From a virus: a stretch of 64,000 nt of DNA. The notes beneath the pieces were generated by a model that saw nothing but the letters and a program-made list of their open reading frames with translations, did no database searches and was not told the origin of the DNA. The stretch is from IMG/VR virus record IMGVR_UViG_3300046314_000148, positions 48,246 to 112,245 of that record, one strand, 5' to 3'. Shown one piece after another: positions 22,924 through 30,072 of the stretch. How positions within the stretch are numbered: the stretch's first letter is position 1; each line of letters opens with the position of its first letter. A program made the position numbers and the translations under genes.

Positions 22924-22952
22924 TTGACATTCTCTAGTATCCAGGATAAACT
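22924..22952 (+). promoter_or_regulatory. Promoter TTGACA-N17-TAAACT (leaderless)
   Basis: TTGACA 22924-22929, 17-nt spacer, TAAACT 22947-22952, 6 nt to the ATG at 22959. Confidence 0.75.
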
Positions 22953-22958
22953 ATACAT

Positions 22959-23432
22959 ATGAAGATAACACTAAGTCTAGAAGAAATAGCTATGGCAGCT
23001 GCTGTAGCGGTACATAGGGGTATTGATGCTATTAAGCATAACCGCAAGAACCAGCATGGCTTTACAGGTAATGGCTGGACAGAGAACATCGAAGGCTACG
23101 GAGCAGAATTAGCTGTCTCCAAGGCATTGAACCTATATTACAGTGCAGGGGCTGGCAAAGGTTTTAAAGGGGCAGATGTGTCTGAAAAGATCCAGGTACG
23201 ATGGGCAAGCCAAGACAACTATAGACTTATCGTAAGAGCACCAGACCAGACAGACCATACCTATGTCCTAGTAACAGGTGAAGCACCTACCTATGACATA
23301 AAGGGATTCATTCCTGGACAGTATGCTAAGCAAGATAAGTACTACAGTAACCCAGGTAATGGCAGACCAGATGCCTGGTGGGTCCCACAGGGGGACCTAA
23401 AGTCTATTGAGTTTATCTCTGAGTACCTATAG
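22959..23432 (+). CDS. PD-(D/E)XK nuclease-like phage protein
   Basis: The order EGYGAELAVSKAL (Glu helix), KGADVSEKIQVRW (Asp, then the QVR in the position of the ExK strand) and YVLVTGEAPTYDIKGFIPG, ending in PDAWWVPQGDL, matches small phage proteins of restriction-endonuclease-like fold. The acidic residue of ExK is replaced by Gln, so catalysis is uncertain. 157 residues. Possible role in recombination or host DNA degradation. Confidence 0.55.
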   Translation: MKITLSLEEIAMAAAVAVHRGIDAIKHNRKNQHGFTGNGWTENIEGYGAELAVSKALNLYYSAGAGKGFKGADVSEKIQVRWASQDNYRLIVRAPDQTDHTYVLVTGEAPTYDIKGFIPGQYAKQDKYYSNPGNGRPDAWWVPQGDLKSIEFISEYL

Positions 23433-23979
23433 CCTTAGACATTACAAGCCTATAGATTTCATTAGCTTCCTCTGATACACCCATTGTAGACATAAGCTGC
23501 TTTACTCTTTCGTAAATGGGAATCTCCTTTGCAGAGATAACAAAATTTGGACTACCATATTGCATAGTCTGCTCTTCGATCTCTATGTCTCTGCTCTCTT
23601 GATTTACTGGGACATCCACGATCTTAGCTATAGCAATTGCTGTGCCTTCTGGATCGGAAACAAGGTCGTTGAAGTCTATGATGGTATCTGCTTTCTTATA
23701 TATTTCTTTTAAAGTTTTTATGTATGTCCAAGTCATAAAGTTAACTACATTCCATAGTCCAGTTTCTGGATCGAAACCCTTGTGGTACATTCCAATAGCT
23801 GCGTCTGAAGTAATGCAGTCGAGAGGGTTTCTGACTACAGAGATTAGGTGCTGGCCCTTCTTGTAGTGTTCAAGGTCATGGGACCTTACTGTATCTGTAC
23901 CTAGTCTGGTAGTAAGTAGGGCCTTAAGGTAGTGGCTGCCTGAACGAGGATAAGCGTATATGTAGAATGATTTAGTCAC
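23413..23979 (-). CDS. Second sulfotransferase-like protein
   Basis: YPRSGSHYL (10-18) is the 5'-phosphosulfate loop and SVVRNPLDCI (47-56) the 3'-phosphate motif of PAPS sulfotransferases. The rest (188 residues) is helical, with a C-terminal basic end. It is diverged from the copy at 12.7 kb, so it probably has a different acceptor. It converges on the preceding gene with a 20-nt overlap. Confidence 0.8.
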   Translation of the reverse strand: MTKSFYIYAYPRSGSHYLKALLTTRLGTDTVRSHDLEHYKKGQHLISVVRNPLDCITSDAAIGMYHKGFDPETGLWNVVNFMTWTYIKTLKEIYKKADTIIDFNDLVSDPEGTAIAIAKIVDVPVNQESRDIEIEEQTMQYGSPNFVISAKEIPIYERVKQLMSTMGVSEEANEIYRLVMSKAIGTQR

Positions 23980-24040
23980 CTAGCAAGTATATCAAATTTT
24001 CGGGGGATAAGAAGTGATACCCATAACCCCTAGTATAAGA

Positions 24041-24053
24041 TATACTTAGTAGT
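24041..24053 (+). promoter_or_regulatory. Leaderless -10 TATACT
   Basis: TATACT at 24041-24046 precedes the ATG at 24054 by 7 nt. Confidence 0.5.
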
Positions 24054-24143
24054 ATGAACACAACCGATTATGTAATGTCTTTCTTAGCTATAGGATATGC
24101 TGTATGTATTGCTATAGTGGTATGGCTTGAGAATAAGAAGTAA
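24054..24143 (+). CDS. 29-residue membrane peptide
   Basis: A short ORF with its own -10. Most of the peptide is one hydrophobic helix (SFLAIGYAVCIAIVVWL) followed by ENKK. It looks like the other single-span peptides of this phage. Confidence 0.45.
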   Translation: MNTTDYVMSFLAIGYAVCIAIVVWLENKK

Positions 24144-24152
24144 CTTCCATAC

Positions 24153-24176
24153 GATTGTTTAGCTCAATAAACAATC
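24153..24176. terminator. Hairpin between convergent small genes
   Basis: A perfect 9-bp inverted repeat GATTGTTTA (24153-24161)/TAAACAATC (24168-24176) with a 6-nt loop lies between stop codons at 24143 (+) and 24190 (-). It is symmetric, so it could stop transcripts from both sides. There is no long T tract. Confidence 0.5.
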
Positions 24177-24189
24177 ATAAGGGATATGC

Positions 24190-24351
24190 TTACGATTGTT
24201 TAAGATCTATGTTGCAATAGAGACAGAACCCTTTATCCGTTTTCCATATACCCACATAGAAGTGCTTTCCCCTTGAGCATCTTATCTTTGATCTCAAAGC
24301 ATAGATATACCAGAAGTAGCTAATTAGAAAGAGTTTGAATTTAATTTTCAT
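24190..24351 (-). CDS. Small basic Cys-containing protein (53 aa)
   Basis: The minus-strand ORF has TATACT exactly 6 nt upstream of its ATG (24351). The product has a hydrophobic start (FKLFLISYFWYIYAL), a basic centre and a CxxC-like end (GFCLYCNIDL). It looks like a genuine leaderless micro-gene. Confidence 0.5.
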   Translation of the reverse strand: MKIKFKLFLISYFWYIYALRSKIRCSRGKHFYVGIWKTDKGFCLYCNIDLKQS

Positions 24352-24682
24352 AGCTCAAGTATAGCCTATATCGCCTCAAAGAGTGGATCTAAATACCCCT
24401 GAATATTTAAAAGATACTTTAAGAAATTCTTAAAATTACTTTTAAGTTATACACATTTATACACAGATTTATCCACATATTGATGATAAAGATGTTACTG
24501 ATTATATATGGATATAGCGTATAAGTGAGATTTGGTAGAGAGATATGGATAATGGAGCGTATATAATGCGGCAATCGTAATACTTTTCCGCAGATTCTTC
24601 GGTCTATCTATTCAAATCCGCATATCCTTCTATGCACATAACTATCCAAATGTCAATACTTGTTACCAAAATGTTATATATA

Positions 24683-24711
24683 AATCTGGAAAAATATAGC
24701 CATATCGTAAT
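24683..24711 (-). repeat. Bipartite promoter-like repeat, copy 1
   Basis: AATCTGGAAAAATA at 24683-24696, then 7 nt, then ATCGTAAT at 24704-24711. On the minus strand: ATTACGAT-N7-TATTTTTCCAGATT. Confidence 0.65.
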
Positions 24712-24833
24712 GTTATTTAAATAAACATACATGCTTTATATCAAAACATATAACAAATTGGGGATAACTTTATATCAGGATATCAGAGCTATGTGTTATT
24801 ACTACTAGGGGGAAAGTTGCTATAGATCGTAAT

Positions 24834-25028
24834 CTATTTTGTACCCTGGACTTTGTCCAGATCCTTAACAGGATGAGTAGTAATTATATCTGGGGTATAA
24901 GAGAACAGTCTAGCTATACCAGTAACACTAGTAAAGGCAAACCATAGAGAGGTATGACCTTCTATCTTCTTTACTACGTCTTTATGTATAGGTAGGTTAT
25001 TTGCATTGGCAAAATGTCTTGGACTCAT
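24834..25028 (-). CDS. Hypothetical protein
   Basis: TATAAT on the minus strand lies 6 nt upstream of the ATG. The 64-residue protein is basic and mixed alpha/beta, with no recognised family. It is the only plausible gene within the AT-rich region and is flanked by repeat copies. Confidence 0.5.
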   Translation of the reverse strand: MSPRHFANANNLPIHKDVVKKIEGHTSLWFAFTSVTGIARLFSYTPDIITTHPVKDLDKVQGTK

Positions 25029-25046
25029 ATATATATTATACCCTTG

Positions 25047-25075
25047 AATCTGGAAAAATAATGATCTATCGTAAT
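25047..25075 (-). repeat. Bipartite promoter-like repeat, copy 2
   Basis: The same 14-mer AATCTGGAAAAATA (25047-25060), 7 nt, ATCGTAAT (25068-25075). On the minus strand a TATAAT follows 6 nt after the 14-mer and drives the gene at 25028. Confidence 0.7.
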
Positions 25076-25104
25076 ACTATTTGACAAATAGGATATCTGC
25101 CATG

Positions 25105-25209
25105 AATCTGGAAAAATATTTGATCTTCGTAATGTCTTTGTATATAGTACATGCTTGACAAAGCTTGAAATATGTGGTCGCCCCCAGAAAAGCCCTCTTG
25201 TCAAGGGCT
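25105..25209 (-). promoter_or_regulatory. Leftward boundary module 1
   Basis: Contains repeat copy 3 (AATCTGGAAAAATA 25105-25118, N7, TTCGTAAT 25126-25133), the G/C palindrome GGTCGCCCCC (25176-25185) and hairpin AGCCCT/AGGGCT (25191-25209) whose loop is CTTGTCA. It follows the stop of the gene at 25230 and probably ends that operon. Confidence 0.6.
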
Positions 25210-25229
25210 AATCCAGTTTCTTTTATAGA

Positions 25230-25493
25230 TTACTCATCAAGGCTACCGAGCAACTCGTCTAAGTCCTCGAATGTCAAGTCCTCGTAGCCAAGACCAGCAA
25301 GCAATAGGTCAAACGATTCCTCGATAAAGCGAGTAGCAACGGGTGTAGTCTTGACAATGTCGTTTGCGATAGCGTAGGCAAGTGGCAAGCCAATGTCGTT
25401 GTATTCTACAAAGTCAGCAAACTCCTCGTCTTGACGATAGTTGAGCCATAGGTCAGCAAGGATACTTGCCTTGTTATCGAATGTAGTTGCCAT
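25230..25493 (-). CDS. Acidic hypothetical protein
   Basis: The 87-residue protein is strongly acidic at the C-terminus (LTFEDLDELLGSLDE) and helical. Preceded by AAAAGGAAC at the start. Family unknown. Last gene of a two-gene leftward operon. Confidence 0.6.
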   Translation of the reverse strand: MATTFDNKASILADLWLNYRQDEEFADFVEYNDIGLPLAYAIANDIVKTTPVATRFIEESFDLLLAGLGYEDLTFEDLDELLGSLDE

Positions 25494-25665
25494 TTTGTTC
25501 CTTTTCGTATTTAGCGGATTCTGCGATTTCTTGTAGTCTGCGGTATGTTATGTTATTTGTTCTGGCGAAATAGATTCCTAGTTGCTCAATGTCTATCGTT
25601 AGGTCATTTATCAACTTACTTATTCTCTCTGCCAGTTTTTCCTCTACCGATTCTTTTCTGGGCAT
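25474..25665 (-). CDS. Hypothetical helical protein
   Basis: A charged all-helical 63-residue protein (VEEKLAERISKLINDLTIDIEQLGI) that overlaps the next gene by 20 nt. Its promoter is the TTGACT-N17-TACAAT element just upstream. Function unknown. Confidence 0.6.
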   Translation of the reverse strand: MPRKESVEEKLAERISKLINDLTIDIEQLGIYFARTNNITYRRLQEIAESAKYEKEQNGNYIR

Positions 25666-25691
25666 TATGTTTCCTATTCAGTTATGCTCTT

Positions 25692-25720
25692 ATTGTATCA
25701 AAACTAGAGGGGGAAGTCAA
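25692..25720 (-). promoter_or_regulatory. Leftward promoter TTGACT-N17-TACAAT
   Basis: On the minus strand the -35 is at 25720-25715 and the -10 at 25697-25692, 17 nt apart. Confidence 0.7.
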
Positions 25721-25751
25721 GAGTATTACGTCCTAACTTCCCCCCTGCTTT

Positions 25752-25782
25752 GCACAGACAACCAACCCCTTAGTCTCTGTGC
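25752..25782 (-). terminator. Hairpin after the 25.9-28.1 kb operon
   Basis: GCACAGA/TCTGTGC, 7 bp, in the gap after the last gene of the operon (stop at 25858). The interval 25721-25857 holds no other gene. Confidence 0.4.
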
Positions 25783-25857
25783 TATGGCGAGGAGTAGTCT
25801 CAACCCACCAAATCTATTAAGTTATATATTAATTATATCTCAAAACGGAGGTGCCCG

Positions 25858-26208
25858 TTAGAACAAGACTTCTTCAGCGTACGTAGGCAGGCCATAGAAG
25901 ATGGCACGGAGCCTGTCGCTTAGCATGTCATCCTTATCAGCAATGAAGCCATTCAGGCCATACCATAGGTCTGGTTCGTGGTCCTGAAAGTATGGGTCAT
26001 TAAGAATAAGATTATTAGTCTCAGCTTGTGTTAGCTCGATCGGTTCTCCCAACTCTTCGTGGGTAGTTGCTCCTTGGTATTCATTCACCTGATAGATATG
26101 AATGTACCATGGACCACTGTGCTCGTAGATAGGGAATGCATCTGCATCTAGGCCTACCTCCAACTCACGCTGGAAGATGTTTAGGTCATAGTCAATCTCA
26201 TTACTCAT
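25858..26208 (-). CDS. Hypothetical protein
   Basis: The internal methionine (26208) was chosen because the upstream extension overlaps the previous gene. The 116-residue protein is acidic, with GPWYIHIYQVNEYQG and a helical acidic C-terminal half. No family is recognised. Confidence 0.6.
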   Translation of the reverse strand: MSNEIDYDLNIFQRELEVGLDADAFPIYEHSGPWYIHIYQVNEYQGATTHEELGEPIELTQAETNNLILNDPYFQDHEPDLWYGLNGFIADKDDMLSDRLRAIFYGLPTYAEEVLF

Positions 26209-26389
26209 TTGATTCCTTCTTAGCACCGATGGTAACATTGGTATGTACGTGGTAGTACTTCTCTACAAGTAGTCTGGCATTCTCCCAGTACTCTAGTTCG
26301 ATGGCGGTATCCTTATGCATTTGGACTAGGTCATCCACTAGTGCACGGACAATGCGTTCCTTGCTGTGCAAATCAAAACCATTAGACAT
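26201..26389 (-). CDS. Hypothetical protein (62 aa)
   Basis: The ATG at 26389 has AGAAGAAGG in front. The product is a helical protein (KERIVRALVDDLVQMHKDTAIELEYW) of unknown role and overlaps both neighbours by 8 nt. Confidence 0.6.
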   Translation of the reverse strand: MSNGFDLHSKERIVRALVDDLVQMHKDTAIELEYWENARLLVEKYYHVHTNVTIGAKKESNE

Positions 26390-26669
26390 AGTGCAAACCT
26401 TCTTCTTCAGTCTCGTGCTCTGGACATCCACAGCAGTTCAAGCAAAACTCTTTCTGGTCAGGACATCTAAACACGTCCATGATTACTTCGCTATCTGAAG
26501 TTAGATAAACCTGACAGTCATCACAGATTTCTACTTCATCCTCGTCTAGCAGTTGGAAGACTTCTCCAGCCTCTACGTGGTTGTAGAACTTCTCAATCAG
26601 TTCTTTCTCCCACTGTGGGTCAATTAGCAGGGTGTATTTCTTAACTAACAATTGGGGCCTCTTCTCCAT
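26382..26669 (-). CDS. Cys-rich hypothetical protein
   Basis: CDDC and CLNCCGC in a 95-residue acidic protein suggest metal binding. The start at 26669 overlaps the upstream gene by 29 nt; a later TTG is possible. Unknown function. Confidence 0.6.
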   Translation of the reverse strand: MEKRPQLLVKKYTLLIDPQWEKELIEKFYNHVEAGEVFQLLDEDEVEICDDCQVYLTSDSEVIMDVFRCPDQKEFCLNCCGCPEHETEEEGLHYV

Positions 26670-27060
26670 AGATGTCCTTCAATGCTACCACAGAGTCACA
26701 GTCAATGTCAATCATGCCTTCATCGCATTCTTCACAGGCAGGGTCTGCTTCCCAATCTGTCTCTTCAGTACGGCAGTCGCAGTCACGGTATACCCAAGTA
26801 GGAATCTCGGTGTACTCATCTTCCCAAGGATTCTCGGTGATGTAGTACTGGATACGGTTTACAAAACTATAGCCAGCGACAATGTAAGTGCCACCGTCGC
26901 CATCAATCTCAGTCCAGATAAACTTAGGGTCATAGTTGCGAATGAACTCCTGCTCTTCTCCATAGGTCTCGAAGGCAAAGAAATCTAAATCATTCTTAAA
27001 TTTATTATTGATTGGCTTGAAGGTATCTACCCAAGATTGGTAGGTATAAAACTTTGACAT
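26641..27060 (-). CDS. Acidic hypothetical protein with Cys cluster
   Basis: The start follows AAGGAGACCCC. The N-terminal half is aromatic (YTYQSWVDTF, FIWTEIDGDGGTYIVAGYSF); the C-terminal third has CDCRTEE and CEECDEG clusters that could bind zinc. 139 residues. Unknown family. Confidence 0.6.
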   Translation of the reverse strand: MSKFYTYQSWVDTFKPINNKFKNDLDFFAFETYGEEQEFIRNYDPKFIWTEIDGDGGTYIVAGYSFVNRIQYYITENPWEDEYTEIPTWVYRDCDCRTEETDWEADPACEECDEGMIDIDCDSVVALKDIYGEEAPIVS

Positions 27061-27069
27061 GGGGTCTCC

Positions 27070-27576
27070 TTAGAAGTGGAAGTCTACAGGTATAAGATAC
27101 CATGAATCATCAAGTTTGTCAAGCATATACTGGAAATTAGTTGAGCCAGTTTCTGCGTCGTAGAAGTATGAGTTGAAGTCCCAGTTACCAGCCAGCATGT
27201 CAATACACTTAGACAAAGAATAAAGACTGAAAGCATAATCAGTGTTACCCTGATACTTATCTAACTCAGTATTGATATCTAGAGTTGATAGGTTTTTGCG
27301 GTATACGTCAAACTCTTGCTTCCGTGCCTCAATGGCCCAATCAATCTTTTCCTGAATGCCTTCACGGCCATGCTTAGTAAAACTAATAATGTGATTAGGT
27401 GAACTCTTATAAGGGTCACCGTCTACAAAACGACCTCCGCCAATAACGAACCAGTCATACCATGAATTATGTGCATACTCATTGCCACCCATTTCTGAGT
27501 TTAGAGTATCTTCGGCTACTCGCATAGCCATGTCTTCATCTTCTGCTCTTACAGCAATGTATTGTAAAACGTGCAT
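27070..27576 (-). CDS. Phage/plasmid protein with WYDWFVIGGGRF motif
   Basis: The N-terminus (VLQYIAVRAEDEDMAMRVAED) is followed by SWYDWFVIGGGRFVDGD, a sequence known from phage and plasmid proteins of unknown function. 168 residues, with a C-terminal WYLIPVDFHF. Its leader carries the shared ACCCC-AAAGAAAG motif. Confidence 0.6.
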   Translation of the reverse strand: MHVLQYIAVRAEDEDMAMRVAEDTLNSEMGGNEYAHNSWYDWFVIGGGRFVDGDPYKSSPNHIISFTKHGREGIQEKIDWAIEARKQEFDVYRKNLSTLDINTELDKYQGNTDYAFSLYSLSKCIDMLAGNWDFNSYFYDAETGSTNFQYMLDKLDDSWYLIPVDFHF

Positions 27577-27600
27577 TGGGGTTCTTTCTTTTGGGGTATA
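27577..27600 (-). promoter_or_regulatory. Shared leftward leader motif (ACCCC-AAAGAAAG)
   Basis: On the minus strand ACCCCAAAAGAAAGAACCCC precedes the ATG. Similar leaders occur before the starts at 28117, 29285, 31566, 32897 and 33432. It contains the GAAAG ribosome site flanked by C4 tracts. Confidence 0.55.
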
Positions 27601-27605
27601 TATAT

Positions 27606-27634
27606 ATTATGACATGTGGCTAGGCATTTGTCAA
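27606..27634 (-). promoter_or_regulatory. Leftward promoter TTGACA-N17-CATAAT
   Basis: -35 complement TGTCAA at 27629-27634, -10 complement ATTATG at 27606-27611, spacing 17. It overlaps the end of the upstream gene. Confidence 0.7.
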
Positions 27635-28117
27635 GTCTTTTTCAAAAGAATTTAGATAGTCGTCTAGCATAGGCAACCCGAAGATCGAATACTCTTCCGT
27701 AATGCCATTGTACTTGCTAATAAACTTATTAGTCTGGAAGTCAATCTCATAATACCCCTCGCAGAATAGGTCATCCGCTGCGAAGTCAATGGAGTTTACA
27801 AGTGGCACGTTAGTCTTGTCACGAACTACCTCTAGGATTTCACATCCAGTATCCCTGGTGAGCGACGGGTATGACTCTTTGAAAGCGTCTACGCCAGCTC
27901 GGTTAGTAACCTCATTATAAATGGAATCAACTTCCTCATCCGTAATGAAACGGGTAAACTCAATGCCAGCCTTTAGGTAGTTCACATTCTGTGAGTCAGA
28001 CAGGAAGTGCAGAATCCATGCACCTGTGTGTGAAGGGTAGCCATCCCATTGGCCATACTGTGCAATCTTAATCTCGCCTAGTTCATTCTTTACAACTGTT
28101 AGGTTACGTGTACCCAT
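27620..28117 (-). CDS. Phage protein of the MGTRNLTVV...AQYGQWDGYP family
   Basis: The conserved start (MGTRNLTVVKNELGEIKIAQYGQWDGYPSHTG) fixes the ATG at 28117. This family is common in large phages with no assigned function. Its Gly/Trp-rich N-terminal block suggests ligand binding. 165 residues. GAAAGGA lies in front of the start. Confidence 0.7.
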   Translation of the reverse strand: MGTRNLTVVKNELGEIKIAQYGQWDGYPSHTGAWILHFLSDSQNVNYLKAGIEFTRFITDEEVDSIYNEVTNRAGVDAFKESYPSLTRDTGCEILEVVRDKTNVPLVNSIDFAADDLFCEGYYEIDFQTNKFISKYNGITEEYSIFGLPMLDDYLNSFEKDLTNA

Positions 28118-28151
28118 GCTGGGTCCTTTCGTTGGGGTTATCGAATACTCT

Positions 28152-28180
28152 ATTCTCTCACAGAACTGGGGAAAAGTCAA
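28152..28180 (-). promoter_or_regulatory. Leftward promoter TTGACT-N17-GAGAAT
   Basis: AGTCAA 28175-28180 and ATTCTC 28152-28157 on the plus strand, 17 nt apart. It lies inside the bipartite element of module 2. Confidence 0.6.
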
Positions 28181-28264
28181 GCCTATCGTAATTGAATTTA
28201 TAATGAGTTGCTATACTAGTTAGTTTGTGGCCGCCCCAGATCCCCAGCTTTGTCAAGCCAGGGA
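28164..28264 (-). promoter_or_regulatory. Leftward boundary module 2
   Basis: AACTGGGGAAAAGT (28164-28177), N7, ATCGTAAT (28185-28192), palindrome GGCCGCCCC (28229-28237) and an imperfect hairpin TCCC...GGGA with TTTGTCAA in its loop (28241-28264). Confidence 0.6.
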
Positions 28265-28277
28265 CCAGGCGTGTCGC

Positions 28278-29285
28278 TTATGCCATAGCGACTTGCTGAA
28301 CAATCTTTAGCAGACGGTTCTTCTCGGCGTTCACCATTGGGTCAAAGCCTGAAGCCGAAGCCAAGATAGATTCGTTAGAGCCACCACGAGAGTTGCGATA
28401 CCAGTCAAGACGCTCGGTTAGTCCGTTCAAAGCACCCCAAGCAGTTCCAGCAATCATGCCGTTTTGGTTGCCACGATAGATAGACTGAATCAAGTCAATC
28501 TTGCCGTCATACTTCTTCTGTGAACCCTTAGCGTCCTTAGCAGGGGCAGGGTAGGCAAGGGCAACAATCTCCTCGAACTGACGCTCGGTGATAGTCTTTT
28601 CAATCATAGCCTGTGCCATCTTGTCGAACTCGTCCATGTATTTGTTAGCCAAGCCAAGAGCCTCACGAGCAACGGCAATCTTGCCTTCTGCTGTCTGAGT
28701 GTGGCGAATCTTGAAAGACTGCTTAGGACCTTTTCGGTTAGCACCAAGAGCAAGGTTTAGAGTGTTAGCACATACAACACGAACAGGGGTAATGCTTGCC
28801 TGAATAGCAACTGAACCATCGTGAGAGGTGTTGATTAGCAGATAGGTGTTGATTTTGTCACTAACGCCAGTAGGGTCTAGGATAGTCTCACGCTCAAGAG
28901 CAAGTGAACCGAATACCTGACGACCACCCTTGATAGAGCCAGCAGTCTCCCAGCGTCCTCCGCCATCGAGAATGTTGTCACCAAAAGCAAACAGGTCTTC
29001 GTTCTGAAGCACCTTGTAACGCTCGCCAACAACACCAAGAATGTCGTTCTGGGTCTTGTCGAATGGGTTAGTTCGGGTAACGAAAGAATAGGTCTTGTCT
29101 GAGTTGAAGCCATCAGGGGTAGCAACATCTTCTAGACGAACATTCCAGTTGTCAAGGTGTGCCAACTTTAGCATTTTCTGAGTAGTGACTTCTTCGGTAA
29201 AGACTGTTCCAAGTCCATGCCATGCTGGCTCTCGCAATGAAGCGAAAGCGGTCTGTCCATCTACTGATTCTAGTTCGTGAGCCAT
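28278..29285 (-). CDS. DUF932 / phage-plasmid-like protein (TIGR03299 type)
   Basis: The 335-residue protein starts with WHGLGTVF and carries LGVVGERYKVLQNEDLFAFGD, then FGSLALERE, YLLINTSHDGSVAIQASITPVRVVCANTLNLAL and IRHT. These are the blocks of the DUF932 family found on phages and plasmids. The fold resembles nothing catalytic that I can see. It is the largest gene in the leftward region and probably highly expressed. Its own promoter and shared leader are immediately upstream. Confidence 0.85.
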   Translation of the reverse strand: MAHELESVDGQTAFASLREPAWHGLGTVFTEEVTTQKMLKLAHLDNWNVRLEDVATPDGFNSDKTYSFVTRTNPFDKTQNDILGVVGERYKVLQNEDLFAFGDNILDGGGRWETAGSIKGGRQVFGSLALERETILDPTGVSDKINTYLLINTSHDGSVAIQASITPVRVVCANTLNLALGANRKGPKQSFKIRHTQTAEGKIAVAREALGLANKYMDEFDKMAQAMIEKTITERQFEEIVALAYPAPAKDAKGSQKKYDGKIDLIQSIYRGNQNGMIAGTAWGALNGLTERLDWYRNSRGGSNESILASASGFDPMVNAEKNRLLKIVQQVAMA

Positions 29286-29325
29286 GGGGAGCCAACTTTC
29301 TTTAGGGGTGATTAGTTATAGTATT

Positions 29326-29354
29326 ATTTTACAGGATACCACCGACAATGTCAA
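29326..29354 (-). promoter_or_regulatory. Leftward promoter TTGACA-N17-TAAAAT
   Basis: TGTCAA 29349-29354 and ATTTTA 29326-29331 on the plus strand, 17 nt apart. It drives the DUF932 gene. Confidence 0.7.
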
Positions 29355-29370
29355 CTCTATTTAGCAAACA

Positions 29371-29463
29371 TTTTGGGGACATCTTAAAGCTATCGTAAAT
29401 AGTTGACTTTTGATCTCGGATGGGGGCGGCCCAGAAAAGTGGCCAGTTTTTCGTCATGGCCAG
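29371..29463 (-). promoter_or_regulatory. Leftward boundary module 3
   Basis: TTTTGGGGACATCT (29371-29384), N7, ATCGTAAA (29392-29399), palindrome GGGGGCGGCCC (29422-29432) and hairpin TGGCCA/TGGCCA (29440-29463), whose loop carries CGTCA in place of TGTCA. Confidence 0.6.
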
Positions 29464-29477
29464 GACGTTTCATACCC

Positions 29478-29651
29478 CTATGAAAACATGCGACGTGATT
29501 CTCTCTCGAGCACATCTAGTTTGTCAATTAGCTCCGACAGTAGGTCCCTGTAGTAGCCTGCATCAAAGTTATATTTATGAGACTCAAGATATTCATCATG
29601 CAGTTCAACAGTGTACTGTCTGATTAGTTTATTTAGTTTACTCTTCGTCAT
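29478..29651 (-). CDS. Small helical hypothetical protein (57 aa)
   Basis: A charged amphipathic protein (LIRQYTVELHDEYLESHKY, LLSELIDKLDVLERESRRM), probably a coiled coil. It overlaps the next upstream gene by 14 nt. Unknown. Confidence 0.55.
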   Translation of the reverse strand: MTKSKLNKLIRQYTVELHDEYLESHKYNFDAGYYRDLLSELIDKLDVLERESRRMFS

Positions 29652-29769
29652 CGTGTCCCCAAAAGTTATTAGAGCAGTCTAGGCAAAGGCCTAGTTCTTC
29701 TGCATGGATGTCTGCGTCAACCATTGTTCCACAATCAACGCAAGGTAGTTCACTCGTCTTCTTCGTCAT
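29638..29769 (-). CDS. Zinc-ribbon micro-protein (43 aa)
   Basis: Two CxxC pairs (CVDC and CLDC) separated by 16 residues make a rubredoxin-like knuckle in a 43-residue acidic protein. Overlaps both neighbours. Confidence 0.55.
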   Translation of the reverse strand: MTKKTSELPCVDCGTMVDADIHAEELGLCLDCSNNFWGHDDEE

Positions 29770-29932
29770 CTTCATCCTCTTCTTCTGGCAGTTCTTCTAC
29801 GGTAATTTCATCTACCTCTGCAGAATGGCTCCAGTTCTCATAGTTCCAGCCTGCCTTCTCGGCTTCTTCCTCGTTTTCGAACTCATCTTCAGTCCAGTAT
29901 TCAACGACGGTCTTTACATAAAACTTTGGCAT
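29750..29932 (-). CDS. Small very acidic protein (60 aa)
   Basis: An N-terminal strand (KFYVKTVVEYWTEDEF) is followed by helix and a 13-residue acidic tail (EEEDEDDEEDE). Could be a DNA mimic or an interaction tail; nothing more can be read. Confidence 0.55.
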   Translation of the reverse strand: MPKFYVKTVVEYWTEDEFENEEEAEKAGWNYENWSHSAEVDEITVEELPEEEDEDDEEDE

Positions 29933-29936
29933 TCGC

Positions 29937-30065
29937 TTATCCTAACATCATCATCTCGAATTGTAGCCAGTCATCAAACTCATACTGGCAATCATTACAT
30001 AGGGAGTGAACCGAGTCTACTGGGTCATAGTCTAGGGTTTCTTCGCATTGATAGCATTTGTTCAT
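29937..30065 (-). CDS. Zinc-ribbon micro-protein (42 aa)
   Basis: CYQC and CNDC pairs separated by 15 residues, with an acidic C-terminal helix. TAAAGT lies 7 nt upstream of the ATG, the -10 of the TGTCCGA-type promoter. Confidence 0.55.
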   Translation of the reverse strand: MNKCYQCEETLDYDPVDSVHSLCNDCQYEFDDWLQFEMMMLG

Positions 30066-30072
30066 AGTGTCT

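Larger units (their letters stand above)
24360..25230. other. AT-rich intergenic region, candidate replication origin
   Basis: Long runs of A/T, three consecutive DnaA-box sequences (TTATACACA 24447-24455, TTATACACA 24457-24465, TTATCCACA 24469-24477) and repeated CGTAAT-containing elements fill this interval. The only likely gene in it is the leftward ORF at 24834-25028. The region sits at a transcription switch from rightward to leftward genes, as many phage origins do. Confidence 0.45.

Noticed and set aside
24360-25230. CRISPR array or attachment site in the repeat region
   Set aside because: The repeats are few, with unequal gaps and no integrase nearby.
25545-25861. Plus-strand ORFs opposite the leftward genes
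   Set aside because: They are shadows of the genes at 25474 and of the promoter; no start signals.
29708-30067. 119-codon plus-strand ORF
   Set aside because: It covers four overlapping leftward micro-genes with starts and ribosome sites on the other strand.
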